Shown one piece after another: positions 48,241 through 60,654 of a DNA stretch of 64,000 bases. The DNA comes from Lateolabrax maculatus (lineage: Eukaryota; Chordata; Actinopteri; Acropomatiformes; Lateolabracidae). Below the pieces are notes generated by a model, which saw only the letters and a list, made by a program, of their open reading frames with translations, was not told the origin of the DNA and made no database searches. The position numbers and the translations under genes are program-made. The stretch spans positions 6,208,001 through 6,272,000 of the forward strand of contig CM062206.1 in NCBI GenBank assembly GCA_031216445.1, given 5' to 3'. Position 1 is the stretch's first letter. Every line of letters starts with the position of its first letter.

Positions 48241-49170
48241 CATAATTTTAATGTGTGTACTCGCTCATTATCAGATTCTATTACGGTGCTGGATGTCACC
48301 AAACAGATCATCTGTAAGCAGACTCAGCTGTGAAGTCCTCAGACAATCACACACCACCGATTAGCTGAGCTTGTTGTCGTTGGACTGTGCCTGTGAGATG
48401 AAATTCAGAGGCCTTCTTACTCTCCTTCAACCCCAACGCACACACATACTTGTACATACAAACACACACATACCAGAAGAATTTGAGTACTGTAGCCGGG
48501 GGACAGCAATGAGGATGATTGTGGCACTGAGTGATGGGTGAAACAAATGAAAAGAGAATCAGAATAACTGTTGTTTCTGCTGTTTTGTCTGAGCGAGCGA
48601 CTCGACCGGGGAGTTTGGAGGTTGCCCACAGGCTCTTGGGCGGATTATGGAAACCAGACCTGGCGAGTTTACACCGAACGCAAGGCCCCGTAGAATTAAA
48701 CTGCGAACTGCGGACAGCTCACAGGAAACGCCTCTTTGTAAAGCAAACATACATGTATTTTATGGCAGCCGCTTTACTGCCTTTTTATTTTGGGCTCCAA
48801 TGAGTCGACATTTCAACATGGCCTCGGTCTAATTTCCTCTGCTTTTCTTCACCTTTTTTTTTTTTTTTTCTTCTAGTGGGGGCGACCCTTCCCGCACGTA
48901 CACATACTCTGCCCACCTATTCCTATCAAAATAACTGCTTTTTTGGCAGTAGCCATTTTTATTTTCATGGAGGTGTGAGGGCCCACCAGTCGGGGTTGTT
49001 TTGACAGATTCAGGGACTTTATTGCGGCCCCCAGGGCAGCTGTAGGGGTGTGAGTGCCCTCCACCCCCCCAAACCCAAAAGGAGAGCAACACAGCTGCTG
49101 CCACTTCTTCTCCCCCTCCCTCCCCTCATCTCAGCCTCTTCACCTGGTCTCCATATGATTGTGACCCTCA

Positions 49171-49193
49171 AACACACACACACACACACACAC
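49171..49193. repeat. (CA)n microsatellite
   Basis: About eleven CA units. Confidence 0.94.
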
Positions 49194-50230
49194 CATAAAA
49201 GGTAAAAGAGGTGTGACATCTAATTCTGTAATGACCCTATGCTCAACAACACCATACATACACACCCTCTGACACACAGGCACACACACACACCTCTGTG
49301 GTCTTACCAGGTTTAGAGTCCGACTCCTGCTGGGGCCACACATACTTAAAATGAAAATGTGTAAATTAATGACACTGTACGACAAAAACAAACACCAAAC
49401 TGTCCATGTGCTAAATTACATCTTAGGTCTTGCCTGGGTCCAGACCTTTGAATCTGCCCACTTCACTGAGTTGACTCCGTCAGGTCTGGCATCGTGACAT
49501 GAAACAACGGTTTCTCTGCTTAAAAAATAACAGGTTAGGAAGATAAAATGTAGGAAAATGATTGTATCCAACACAGTTTATTGAACTTTTAATCACTTGC
49601 ATGAGCAATGAAGAGACTACTACAGAGTGTTTCTTGCCCTGTCAGACTTTGTCGTTGTGCAATCACCATGTTTTCAGATCTCGGCATGTACTTTGGTGAG
49701 GAAGTCACCAAAATAAAATCTCAAATTGTAATAAACTGAAATGTTCCTCTTAAATAGGCCTTCCTATTTAATTTAGTGGGTTACAGAAAATGTATCCATT
49801 CATGTTGCTGTGAAGCCCTTTAGTTTAACGGTGTTTTAAAGTAAATATTGAATTCAGTTTGAAGATGTTCCTTCAAAACTATATTATATGTATTTGAAAA
49901 TCTGGCATTGTGCACTTCTTTTGCACTGCATTTTGTAGGAAAATACTTATAAATACAACCTTTATTTCCAAAATGGGTTGCTCTGCCATGCCCAAATAGT
50001 CATTTCCTAAGAACGAATATCACCTGTTCAAATGGGTTGTACCTCATTTTGAAACCACAAACCTTGACTTCCTCCTGGCTGTGCAGAGTGCGCAGGACGA
50101 CAGGGGGTTAACAGCAGCGGAGTTATTTGGTTCTTGGACACGGTGGCCTCGCCTGCCGGATGCAAGTTTGACTCAAGGGCAAAATCCAGAGTGAAAGCCT
50201 CTCATGTTTTTGACTGGTTGCCAAATCTGC

Positions 50231-50335
50231 TTCTCTCTCTCTCTCTCTCACACTCTCACTCTCTCTCTGCTCTGCTGTACCCTCCCCTCTCTCTCTGATT
50301 TACTCTCTCTGATTTACTCTCTCTTTCTCCCCACT
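50231..50335. repeat. (CT)n tract with a tandem tctctctgattta unit
   Basis: CT repeats, then ctctgatttactctctctgat in tandem near 50290-50325. Confidence 0.9.
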
Positions 50336-52449
50336 CTGTTCCTCCTCTGATCCTCTCCCACATCAAAATCATGACTGACATAAAGCAGGTCCAGTGTCCC
50401 TCTGAACACATTGTGGCCTCATCCCAAATTATGTCATCCCTTTAGAAAGATGTAGTGTCCAAAACTCTTCAGTAGAGAGTATAAATCTACTTTAGTTGCA
50501 AGTCAATATATGTGGGATTTGATGAAACTGAAAAACAGAACAGAGTTCATAGTCTGTTTTGTCACCGTGACATACAGCAGAGGGATGAAATGAAGCTCAG
50601 GGGGAGTTTTCACACACTTTGAGAGCTTTTTCTGGCCATTTTTTCCAAGAGAGACTGGTACGTGTGAAGTGTAAAACCTGCTGTCAGATGCAGGTGCTCT
50701 TTGAAGGTTCTGCTGCATTAATACATGCCACACACACAGGTATGACTAAAAATAGAGTATTTCACAGAAGCGAGGTAGATGCAATACAGTCTTGCTGTGG
50801 ATGCATGTTGTGCAATCGATCTAAGGAGTAAGAAGGATTTTCATCTATTAAAACAAACTCCTTCCCACACCATAGAAGAAACAAACCTGGGTCTGGATTC
50901 AAGTATGTGCACCAAGTGTGGCAACACCTTGACAGTGAGTTTTTCCCAAATCTATCAAGGCACAACCTTGTCGTCCATTGGCTGCCACGTCCCTAATTTT
51001 AGCAGCTACTTTCACAGATTTAACAGTAGTGTACTTTTGCAGTTGCAGTAGACAGAATACCTTATAATACGCAACGTTTGCCGGTCAGTACGCTGTATTT
51101 TTTCCCAGATCTGAACTGCAGAAGTAGACCTCTCTGACCTTTCTGTGAGCTTTTGATTCCTATCATGCGCTCTGCATTTTTTGTTTGGTGTGTGTTCTGC
51201 ATAAATCCAGGGTGGCCCATCTCCGAGTCAGTATGACTCACCAAGGCCTCTGAGGATTGCGGACTGACAGGTTAGGAAACCACATACAGCGAATGCCTTC
51301 AGGCAGGGAGTCAACTGATGTCTCCTCAGGCAAGCCACTCATTCACCCAGACAGCCTGCTATCATCCTGCATGTTGGAAAAAGAGAGAACAAAAAGAGTT
51401 TTTCAAAGAAAAGAGAGATTTCACCAGATGTGCAGGGAAGAACTTAGTCACCATGTTCAGTATCATGGACTCAGTGTTTCCTCTCATTTCTCATTTGATC
51501 TGAAGGGAGTGTGAGCAACAAAGCAGACCTTGATCTTGATTTAGCTGCACCGTGTCTAAGCTTCCATCTAAGAATAAGACACCTGAATTGCGGGGGCGTC
51601 CGTTTGTAAACAGTTTGTAGACGTAGCTCAGAGCAGGTCAGATTGAAGCTGGCCAAGAATGTGCTCAGCAACAACGCTCCGAGGAGAAGATTCCCAGCAT
51701 TCCCCACTGGTTAGGGAGAGGTACCGGCCTTCGCAGATAGGAAGTCGTCTGTCATTAGGGGGTAATCACTTCTTGAGGAGGATTGCAATGCCTGGAATGA
51801 TTACTGTTGTTATCGGCAGTGAAACTTGGCGCAGAGAGAGCGGATGAGGGTTTTTTTTTTCTCCTTCGTCTCCCTGTTTTCTCTCTTTGTGTGTTTTGAT
51901 CAGCTTGACTGATGCAGCATAGGCCCCACTTGTTTTTCAAAATGTTCTCACCATCGCACTGTGCTTGATTTCGCTCTGCAGGGTGCGCTCGCCCAGATTT
52001 AGTGGTGTATGAAGGCTTCGATGTTGACTTAAAGCTAGTTGGTATTTCTTACCTAGGGGCATTTTCTAATTACTAATGGCTCATGTGTAATGATGCCTAT
52101 CATGTCAGTGGTGCAACAAGGTGGATGCTATCCGTCATGCTGACTCGTGTTAGAAAAGCAGAGAATTTAAACAACTGCATTTTGTCGAGGCAGTTTTTCT
52201 GTCTCCCACGCCACTTATCTGTGTTTGTTTGTAGGATTTTGGTCCTGTAGTCCTTTCAAGTGGCCTGTCTGGGTCCCTTGGTCTGGCTGTTTTTGTCCTC
52301 TCCTCTCCTTTGTCCTTCCCTCCCTTCTTCTGTTGCCTTCTGCCCGTCGAGCCAAGACTTCAGGTGGAATGATGCCTTTACTAAAAGAGCCCGTCAACGC
52401 TTGCCCAGCATGCCAAGCCAAGTATTTGTCTCTCGGGGTCCCCCCTTAC

Positions 52450-52500
52450 CTCCTCCTCCTCTTCCCCCTCCTCCTCCTCTCCTACCTCCTCTCCTACCCC
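52450..52500. repeat. (CCT)n-rich tract
   Basis: Interrupted CCT/CTC units over about 50 bases. Confidence 0.9.
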
Positions 52501-53747
52501 CACCCTCGGATCCTTGAGAACAGGAAGTGTATCTTGTTAAGTGATGGATGGGCCCCCTGCTCTTGCTGAGAGGAAAGGGAAAAAAGCCTTTCTTTCCCTC
52601 CAGGGCAGTCAGATGAGTTTAGCAGTCTCAAAGCTGAGGGTCGGCTCTGCTTTTTGGGAGCGCCTTGGAACCCGTGGAGCCTGAGCGCCTGGAAGCCACG
52701 GGCACTTCTCCATTATGTGTGCGGGGAGAATTAACGACTGATAAAGTAGCAGGCAGCGTCTTTGCACTAGAAAAATGGCTCTGAAATGAAAAAGACCAAG
52801 CCGAAGAGTGTTTACCGGAAATGTGCGTTTATGTGCATTTTGTTTGTCGCTGTGCATGGGAGTGTCTGCCTGTGTCAGTTATTTAGTCGGGGTCAGCAGG
52901 TTTGTGTTGGCATGCAGCCGGCAGATACTTCCAGGGAGAGCAACTCAGGAAGTGTCCCTGGAACGTCCTCTGTGTAGCGCAATACGCACTGCCGCGACTG
53001 GCTCGACCTGCTGTGACAAACAACCGGAGAGACAGACTGCAATCCACCACTGCACCCGTCTCACCTCCTGCACACACACAAACACACACACACAAAACTA
53101 CCATTCCCACTAACCTGTGGGAACAACTGTGACATCAAACTAACTCTCACGTGTTGTTTTTATAGTTGCTTTGCCAGACGAATCATATCAAGTTCCCTGA
53201 GTGTCAATCTATTATGAGTTTAATTTCATGTTGCAGCCCTCAAACCTGCTATCTATCCATCTCCCAGCAGGTCTCCTCAACAGCCACCCTTTCCCTGCTT
53301 TGAATCACAGTGACGTTACTCCTGTCTGTCCGTTATATGTTGATGGTTCATCACCCACAGCCAGACCCTCTCCTCAAATGAGTGGAAGAATCCAGAGACC
53401 TGAAAAACAAGAACGTTTCCTCTCATGATCCATGGCTCTTTTGTCAGCCATGGCTCTGTTGTGGTTACCTAAGGGTAGCTACTAATGTTTGTCTCCAGTT
53501 TCCATCCTCTCATGTTCCATACACATACACAGGAACACAAAAAAGCAACAGATAAAAGGCAGGAAAACTGTCCATCGCCGCAGTAAACGGGAATTGGTTA
53601 TCCAGAGGGGAAATGAAGAAAACCATAAAAGAAAACTCTTAAAATTACATCCGGCACACTTTGCAAGCAGATGGACTTATAATGTAACTCTTAATGTAAA
53701 TGTAACATGGTAAAGACCATTTGATGGTTTCTGCCATAGTACTTTGA

Positions 53748-53800
53748 GTATAGGGCTGCAACTCGCAATGTTTTTTCTTACCATTGAGATTCAAAGTTAA
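53748..53800 (+). repeat. Possible fragment of the 'gggctgcaacta' family
   Basis: Starts tagggctgcaactcgcaatg, which matches the family's 5' end. The sequence afterwards diverges. Confidence 0.3.
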
Positions 53801-55078
53801 TTCTCAACAGCAAAAAAAACTCACCTCAAGGTCCATTTAGTAGCTGCTCTGGAGCTTTTGATTATATCATATGTCTTGGATTTGTTGATGTTCAAATTTC
53901 CATTTTCTCACCTGGGTTTATGCCACCCTTTACTAAAATTCTTAATCTATGCAGATTGTCCTGCTTTAACCATCCAGCATACAGGTTGACATACTCTAAA
54001 TGTTCATAGTCTATGTCTATAAAGAAACAAGGAGGCGTGAGAGATACGCGGTGCATGTAGAGAAGCAGGAATAGCAGTGTGATGACTATGTAAACAAGAG
54101 TTCAAAGGCTGCTGGTCCGGTCCCTCCAACCTTCACTGATCACTCCTGACGTGACCTCCTGCATGGCTTGCGTCTGTGTGTGCCTCGTCTCCACTGCCCA
54201 GGGTTTAGCCCTGCTGTGGCCTGTCTGGCCCAAAGCCAGGGGCTCCACTGTCTTTACAACCAGGCCTCACTGAGCCTTCGGAGAAGAACAACAATGAAAC
54301 TGTCAGTTCCAGTTGATGTTTGTTTTTCTGTTGATTCTTCTTTCCACTGCTGAAATTAAATGCTAATTCACGGCGAGTGAATTGCATTTTGTTATTTTCA
54401 AATCCTGCTGTTCTTTGGCTGTACACAACCCTAACCAAACAATACCATACCGCACCACAGCTTGTCACGGCCTGGCCGAGGAGAGCGAATGGAGACGGGG
54501 CATATTTGTCTGTCCGTCTGCCTGTCTGTGTTTGAGAGGCGCCTGCCACTTAATGACGTCTGACAAGCGAGACAGCGGCGGCTTCGGGTACTCAAAGACT
54601 GTTTTGGGGTCACGGAGATGTGATCTGTAGGAAGTGGAGGGTTTATCAGATAACGTCAACATTGTCTCCACGCTGACTGCTAGAAGTGGAAAACTTACAT
54701 TTCACAGTTTGCATTTTAGGCATTTGGTTCATGGTCCTGTGTAAAGAGGCGTACAATCAGTGCAGAAGGAGAGGACGCTTCAGTTCCTAGATCTCCTCCA
54801 TAACAAGCAAGCAGTAAGGAGGTCAAAGCTCAGGGCCATAGTGTCCTGACAGTATTTTTGTGACGCCAAAGTGAGCACAAAGGATGTGCTGGTAAAAAGG
54901 CTTGAATAAAGGAATTAGATTTTAGGCGAATTTAACATGTGTTACCCTACTCAAGCCAAATAAGATTTCACTGATGTTCAGTATTATTGTGTAACTTAAC
55001 TTGATAGACTAGTGTGTGACAATTTGTGAAATATGATGGAAAACCAGAGGCTGACTGTCTTTTTTTCCCGTCCCACAG

Positions 55079-55243
55079 GCTCTGATGCGTCCAGGTCGCC
55101 TTGACCGAATCGTCTACGTGCCTCTTCCAGATGCTCCAACCCGACATGAGATATTTTCTCTCCAGTTCCGCAACATGCCCGTGGCCCAAAATGTGTCCGT
55201 CGATGAACTGGTAACTCGGACCAACAAGTATTCTGGAGCAGAG
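55079..55243 (+). CDS. spata5 (afg2a): SPATA5/AFG2A exon, arginine fingers and start of sensor-2 helix
   Basis: This 165-base exon (55 codons, phase 0 at both ends) lies between a ttttttcccgtcccacag acceptor and a strong gtgagt donor. It begins ALMRPGRLDRIVYVPLPDAP, continues TRHEIFSLQFRNMPV, and ends TNKYSGAE. The two arginines of RPGR are the arginine fingers that reach the ATP of the neighbouring subunit. VYVPLPD is the conserved strand after them. YSGAE starts the sensor-2 helix, whose remainder must be on the next exon. ALMRPGR follows directly from the DK that ends the 4525-4651 exon, as in human SPATA5, so no exon is missing between them despite 50.4 kb. I found no continuation exon in the remaining 8.7 kb. 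Confidence 0.95.
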
Positions 55244-55522
55244 GTGAGTTACACCTGTCTTTGATTCATTTATAGTGATTGCAACAGGAAAAGAAAAGCA
55301 ACGTAACACCAAACCAGCAGTGACTGCCACAGAACCATAAAATATGTAAGGCAAAGACTCCTGTTTCCTTTAAACAGCAGAGAAGTGTCAGCATAATGAG
55401 ATTTATGAAATTAAAGATGACTTGTGTGACTTCTTCAAGAACATAGTCTTGATCATAAAAAGAATAAACAGACTGTCAGAGAACTAAGATTAGGAAAAGA
55501 TTTTTTGAAACTCAGAAGAATC

Positions 55523-55541
55523 GGGTTAGGGTTAGGGTTAG
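55523..55541. repeat. Interstitial telomere-like repeat (TTAGGG)3
   Basis: GGGTTAGGGTTAGGGTTAG, three full units of the vertebrate telomere hexamer, 280 bp after the exon end. Confidence 0.9.
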
Positions 55542-55699
55542 AAAAGCATATTGGCGTCTTTAACAAAAAGATACCTGAAGTGTTGAAATAGTCAAAGCCA
55601 TCTAGTTTTCTCTCACAGATTGCGGGGTATAAGTTTGACAACCATGCAATCAACTTTTCAGACATATCTTTATCATTTTCTTTCATATCTTACAAAGCA

Positions 55700-55815
55700 T
55701 GAAGTTTAATAATCCAATGCAAATGGTGCTCGGCTCCAGGATTCAGACTGGCAGGCCTGCATTCACAAGCTTACATCGTTACCTTTTGACTACTGCTGAC
55801 CCCCAAATAAGAAAT
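55700..55815 (-). repeat. tRNA-like fragment, possibly SINE-derived
   Basis: On the minus strand gtagtcaaaaggtaacgatg resembles an A box and gccagtctgaatcctgg a B box, about 35 bases apart. No full cloverleaf is evident. Confidence 0.3.
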
Positions 55816-58014
55816 TGTGAATGTTGCCTGCTCTGCAATGAGATGTTACTGTGCTTTTCCATGATGTCTGTGTCGTGTCTGCACTGTGTCACGGAGCACC
55901 CTCGTGATCTCGCAGCAGACTGGGAGTAATCGTACAAACACTCCTTTGTGTGATAGATTTGTCTCTCTGCTTTCGTCTGCCGCGTGATTCACATTGTCTT
56001 GAGCAGAGAAACTAAATAACTAAAGGCACAATTTAAAAAGAGTACGTCGTCTTTTGGCCAAATAAACTCATTTACCAACTTTAAGTTTGGTACGTTTTAG
56101 CCTGCGTCTATTTTTTACTGCATTATGGTGCAGAATCTAAAGGTTTTGAGAGTCTTCTGTACCGGGTCTGGTTCTCTCTATCTCTGTCTTGTTCTATGTC
56201 AGAGAAATCATGTTTGTCTTTGACCTTTCACGTGACTCATAGTTTATACACTGTTGGGCAGAAAAAAAAACATTCCCATAAGATGTACAGTATATCTTTT
56301 CCCCTGAATGTAAATCCCTGCTGTATATTTAGACTTCAAGGGTCACGGACATGATAGAAATGTCATGCTGGTCTTCTGAGGGGCTCAGAAAACAACCGTT
56401 TTTAAATGATTCAGACACTAGCGTGCCTTGGCAGGCTGTGAAAACACAGATTTCATTGTTGTCCCAGTCGTGCTTTCTGTGTGGCTTGTTTGTGAGTACT
56501 ACTGTGTACAGAAGAATCAAAGTTGTTTCTTTCATTTGACTCCCTGAGATAGTGCAGGAGGCAAGTGTTTTGATCTTGAAACCCCCTTTTTAATCAGCTT
56601 CGTGGTATAAGCAATGGGGTCCTCCTAGATTAACACATTAGTCACCAAAGTTAGAGCAACAATGGTTATTTTCACATCAGAAATGTCTGTTAGATTTTTG
56701 ACCGTACTCTTTTCACTGGTTTGAAGTAAAGGTCAGACCTGCTCCAAAACAGACCCATGCAAACCGTACCTGAACCCAACATGCATAAATTCATTTAAAA
56801 AAAAGAGACCTGATCCCAAAAGAGACCCATGAATAGTCGAACCTCATCCAAACAGACCCTAGGATAATTATACCAGATCCAAAACGCACTAAACCTGAAC
56901 AGACCCAAATAGAGAGAGAACATAAACATTGGCAGCAACCTGATGCGACAGCACTTAATGAGCAGTCTTGGTCAAATATACGTGTCAGTTTTCCTGCGCT
57001 GGTAATGGCGCCACCACATCATCTGGGCTGATAGTGAGTCCACTCAGTTGTGCTCAGTTATTGGACATATTGACACACAGAGGCAAGGAAACAAGACACT
57101 ACCAAACCCGATTAAACTCAATATTATCACAAGAAATAATGAATATTGTTGGACTGCTGGGCAGACAAAACGAGGCTTTTTAAGACGACACGTTGTGATC
57201 TGGTAACCTGTAATTAGCATGTTTCATAATTTTTCTTAAATATTTTATAGTCTGAAGATTTTTTTCTATTAATCAGATAAGTAACCAATTAAACAAAAAC
57301 AAAAAAATTACTGCATTTGTTAGTTGCAGCAACAGATTGCCTATATTGCCAATTTTATATTGCCATCGAAGGGATCAATCCACACCCACATAGTTGAGCA
57401 TCATGAGATCAGTTGAATTTTTCATTATTACATTTTTATTAATGCGTAACTAAGGATGTAACATAGATTATTCCACATTTAATCACACATATTTAATCTT
57501 ACATATGCAAGATCTTTTATAAACACACATGTATGTGTACACTCCAACCTTTCTTTCAGCAAGCTCAGAAAACTGTTTATCAGTTCTAAAATCAAGTCTG
57601 ATCAAGACAGGGAGGTGTTGAGGTGTTTCCATCTTTTCTTTTGACATTCTGATCCTCTCGAGGGCAGTCTGAGGTTATCTATAGGGCCTCCTCATATCCT
57701 GAAAGTACAAACTCTCTCCCTGAGTCCTGACTCTGCAGCCCCCACCCAAAAAGCAGCCTAAAGCAGGCATACACCTGGTGGAGGTATGCAGTAAGAAACC
57801 AATCCCCCGCTATCAGGTGTTGTGTTTGACATCGGGGTTTCTGGTATAGTGTCTCATCTGTGGAATGGAGGTTTGCAGTCACTTGCCACTGAGCTCTTGA
57901 AACCCCACAAAAATTCAAAGACATGCCACAGTCAAGCTGGTAAGAGTTCATAAGTGGGAAAAAAAAGCCAGTCTCACCTGTGTTCGTATTATATTTTACA
58001 TACCAATGCTATAG

Positions 58015-58110
58015 ATCAAATTAGATTAGATGAAACTTTAAACTCCCGTGATCACAGAGGGGAAGTTTGAGAGAAAACAGGATACAGATAACAGAGCAGT
58101 ACTAAAGATA
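58015..58110. repeat. Possible 3' tail of a LINE
   Basis: ttagattagatgaaacttta followed by cacagaggggaagtttgaga resembles fish LINE tails of the form 'agatgaaactttattgatcc..ggggaaattc'. No reverse transcriptase frame is present. Confidence 0.35.
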
Positions 58111-58362
58111 ATGCTGTGTTTACAAGAAACGAGAACCAAGGGACAAATGCAACAAATCCCCAAGCAAATAAACAAGTAAATGTCCAAACACACTGACTGT
58201 GACTGGTGATTGGTCGCTGGGCTGGCTTATACTCACTCTTCATAGGAGGTTTAATGTTTTAACATCAAGATTCTTGAATTTGCAAATATAAACATAATTT
58301 TCTTTTTTATAACCACTTTTTACTTTACAGAGATTTTTACAGATTGCTTTTTCACCTGGATG

Positions 58363-58382
58363 CCCCCCCCCCCCCCCCCCTC

Positions 58383-58417
<35 letters not shown>
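58363..58417. repeat. Poly-C tract followed by (CA)n
   Basis: Eighteen C residues, five bases, then sixteen CA units. Prone to sequencing error. Confidence 0.95.
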
Positions 58418-58418
<1 letters not shown>

Positions 58419-60101
58419 TAAACCAAGTGTTTGTGTTTCCTGCAGCAGGAAGACACCGATCACCGCAGTTTACAGTAAATCAGATTGTCTTGCAATGTTG
58501 ATCCCTCAGAAACTGTTTCTGGTAATAGAGAGTGAAAAAAAACCAAGCAAATCAGCTGCTGATTATGTGAGTTTCTCTGACAAAGTATAATACTAAAAAG
58601 TTGAAACTGCAAAAAAAAATTTAAATGCAGTATTTACCAGTATTGTTGAGTTTTTTTTCAGATTTTCACCAATTTATTAAATAAGCAAAGATACATTTCC
58701 GTATTCAACTTTAAAAGTTGGCCAATCTATGTACATGTATAAATCTGCTGTATGAATCTTAAATAGCAAATAAATAAATCTTAACAATAAAATATATAAG
58801 GACCTGCTGTTGAGATAAAATGTACAGTATAACAATAACAGACCTGAAGATGACTTACAGGAACATGTTATTATCATATCTGTCCCTGTGACTTACATCA
58901 TAACATACAACATAATGAACAACATTTCTGATCGTCTGTTGATGCTCCCAAACATGCCCTGTCTGGAGTGCATGCAAATAAAAACCTACCGGTTGAATCA
59001 ACGCTCTTAATGCAAATCATGATACTAAACAATGATCTCAAACTCTGTTACTTTAATAAAATAACAGATGAAGCCTATAGGTTGCAGATATTTTGTTGTT
59101 TTCAAGCATGCAGTATTACACAATAATGCTCTTAGTATCATGACAAGTTACTGCACCACACATCCTCTGGACCACTTATATAACTAGGAGGAATGAGTGG
59201 TATTGCCTTGGTGTGGACATTGTAGACACTGAGAGTAGCTGGACCGCTCCGTCTCTGTGTGACAGAGCACTGAGCCATTGTATTTGACTTGGCATGCTGA
59301 CTGGTAATGCAGTAGGCAGCTGGGTGAGCATCGGTCCGCCGTGCGTCAAGCCCTGCGCTGCCAGGGAGTGAGCTGGATGGAAGAGGGAGGGGGGGTCGTA
59401 AATCAACAGCAAGATGCTTATTGAAGCTGGAGGCCACTAGTCCGGTTTCAATTTTCGTATCTCACACACTGTCGCTGACTGGCTCTATCTCTCCCTCGCT
59501 TGTTCTCACTTGCTTTGCGTTGCTTTTTCATCTCTCTGTCAGTCGACTGGTCGTATGGAGGCTTTGCAGCCGTGCCACAAATCGTCTGTGAACCGCAGCT
59601 GATGTTGCGTAGTTCAGATCCAGCCGGCTCTAAAAAATCCACTTTATTCTAATAATAATTGTTTTTACCAGGGCCTGATTTCTTCTGTAAAGTCAGCGTT
59701 GCCTTATGGCCAGCAGCTAGTCACATGACATTGGTGACAGGTTGTAGGTGGTGAACAAGGCAGAATGAAAGTTTGAGATTTGGTCTCAAATCTGCCACTT
59801 TGGCTATAATTACACGAAATAAAAATGTTTTCTGTTTGTAGTAGTAAGTATCTGTTGTAATGCCAGCCTCAAGAGCACTACCTATTTCAGCTTGTGGGTC
59901 TGGAATGACGTACCTGCAATGTGCAAGCGAGCCTGGGAATGCTTCCTGAAATGACGATGCCTCGGCGTAGGCCGTGCATCTCCGGTCCTTCAAAACATAA
60001 CTGCCAAAAGACACAACACTAAAAACAAGCAGAACTGTGCATGATCGGACAATGTTTATTTATTGAATTCAAACAATTTTTATTTTTACTTTTTTTTTGA
60101 G

Positions 60102-60290
60102 TACTTTGACGTCTCCCCTTATGAAAACTCAATGATGCGGTCGGTTATTCAAGTGTTTGTGAATGGCGAGCACTTCGCTGTAGATGTGATGCACAAATGG
60201 GCGCATTGAGCACGTTTCAGTCCGCAGTCTTGGCATTCTGACTACCTGAAGCTTTGACTTTAATTACATTCCTGGGATTTCAGACTGGTT
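60102..60290. promoter_or_regulatory. Candidate conserved non-coding element
   Basis: High-complexity sequence with ggtcggttattcaagtgttt, gcacttcgctgtagatgtga and gactttaattacattcctgg. It includes a TAATTA-type core and no simple repeat. Judged by texture only. Confidence 0.28.
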
Positions 60291-60324
60291 TGAGAGGAGG
60301 GGGAGGCAGGGTCGAGAGGAGTAA

Positions 60325-60360
60325 GGGTTGGGGTGGGGGGGTGGGGGGGTGTGGTGGGGG
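60325..60360 (+). other. G-rich tract, potential G-quadruplex
   Basis: At least four runs of three to seven G separated by one- to five-base spacers, directly before a ggtcatgcc junction. Confidence 0.7.
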
Positions 60361-60487
60361 TCATGCCGGAGGACGCAGTTGTTGTCAGCTCGGAGCTAGA
60401 AGCTTGTTAAAATCACCTGTCTTCCTACCTGCCCAGAGTGACATCTGGTTTCCCAGTCCTCACCTTCTCACTAAACACTCCACCGAC

Positions 60488-60531
60488 AACACACACACAC
60501 ACCCACCCACCCACACACACACACACACACA
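60488..60531. repeat. (CA)n/(CCCA)n microsatellite
   Basis: CA units flank three CCCA units. Confidence 0.95.
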
Positions 60532-60634
60532 TTTAACTCACACCCAGAAAATCGCTGCCGGCTCTCCTTCCTCACCTCTGCCATCACTTTCCTAAACAGA
60601 AGCAACATTTGATACTGTAATCGTAGTGTTGTCT

Positions 60635-60654
60635 TGAAGAAGAAGAAGAAGAAG
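60635..60654. repeat. (GAA)n microsatellite
   Basis: About six GAA units. Confidence 0.9.

Larger units (their letters stand above)
48241..55070. other. Intron block before the fourth exon
   Basis: Mixed sequence with short CA, CT and CCT arrays. 48570-48840, 52600-52780 and 54360-54640 are high-complexity stretches that could be conserved. A weak tRNA-like string (gcaagtttgactcaagg) lies at about 50160. No gene. Confidence 0.5.
4652..55078 (+). other. Giant SPATA5 intron of 50,427 bp
   Basis: Donor gtaaac and acceptor ttttttcccgtcccacag; phase 0. The flanking exons join as ..ATNRPDMIDK-ALMRPGRLDR.., the unbroken AAA second region of homology, so this is one intron. I see no nested protein-coding gene: the open frames inside lack family motifs and many are translations of (CA)n, CCT or polypyrimidine tracts. 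The contents are microsatellites, old interspersed repeats and patches of non-repetitive sequence listed separately. An intron this long in a compact fish genome suggests it is kept large by regulatory content, which is inference. Confidence 0.93.

Noticed and set aside
158..55243. Assignment of the exons to VCP, NVL or SPATA5L1 instead of SPATA5
   Set aside because: KYVGESERAVRE, FRKARAVAPSIIFFDE and VLAQLLTEMDGIEQL together fit SPATA5; the paralogues differ at several of these positions.
60254..60595. Gly-rich then Thr-His-rich frame
   Set aside because: Made of the G-rich tract and a CA array, no domain.
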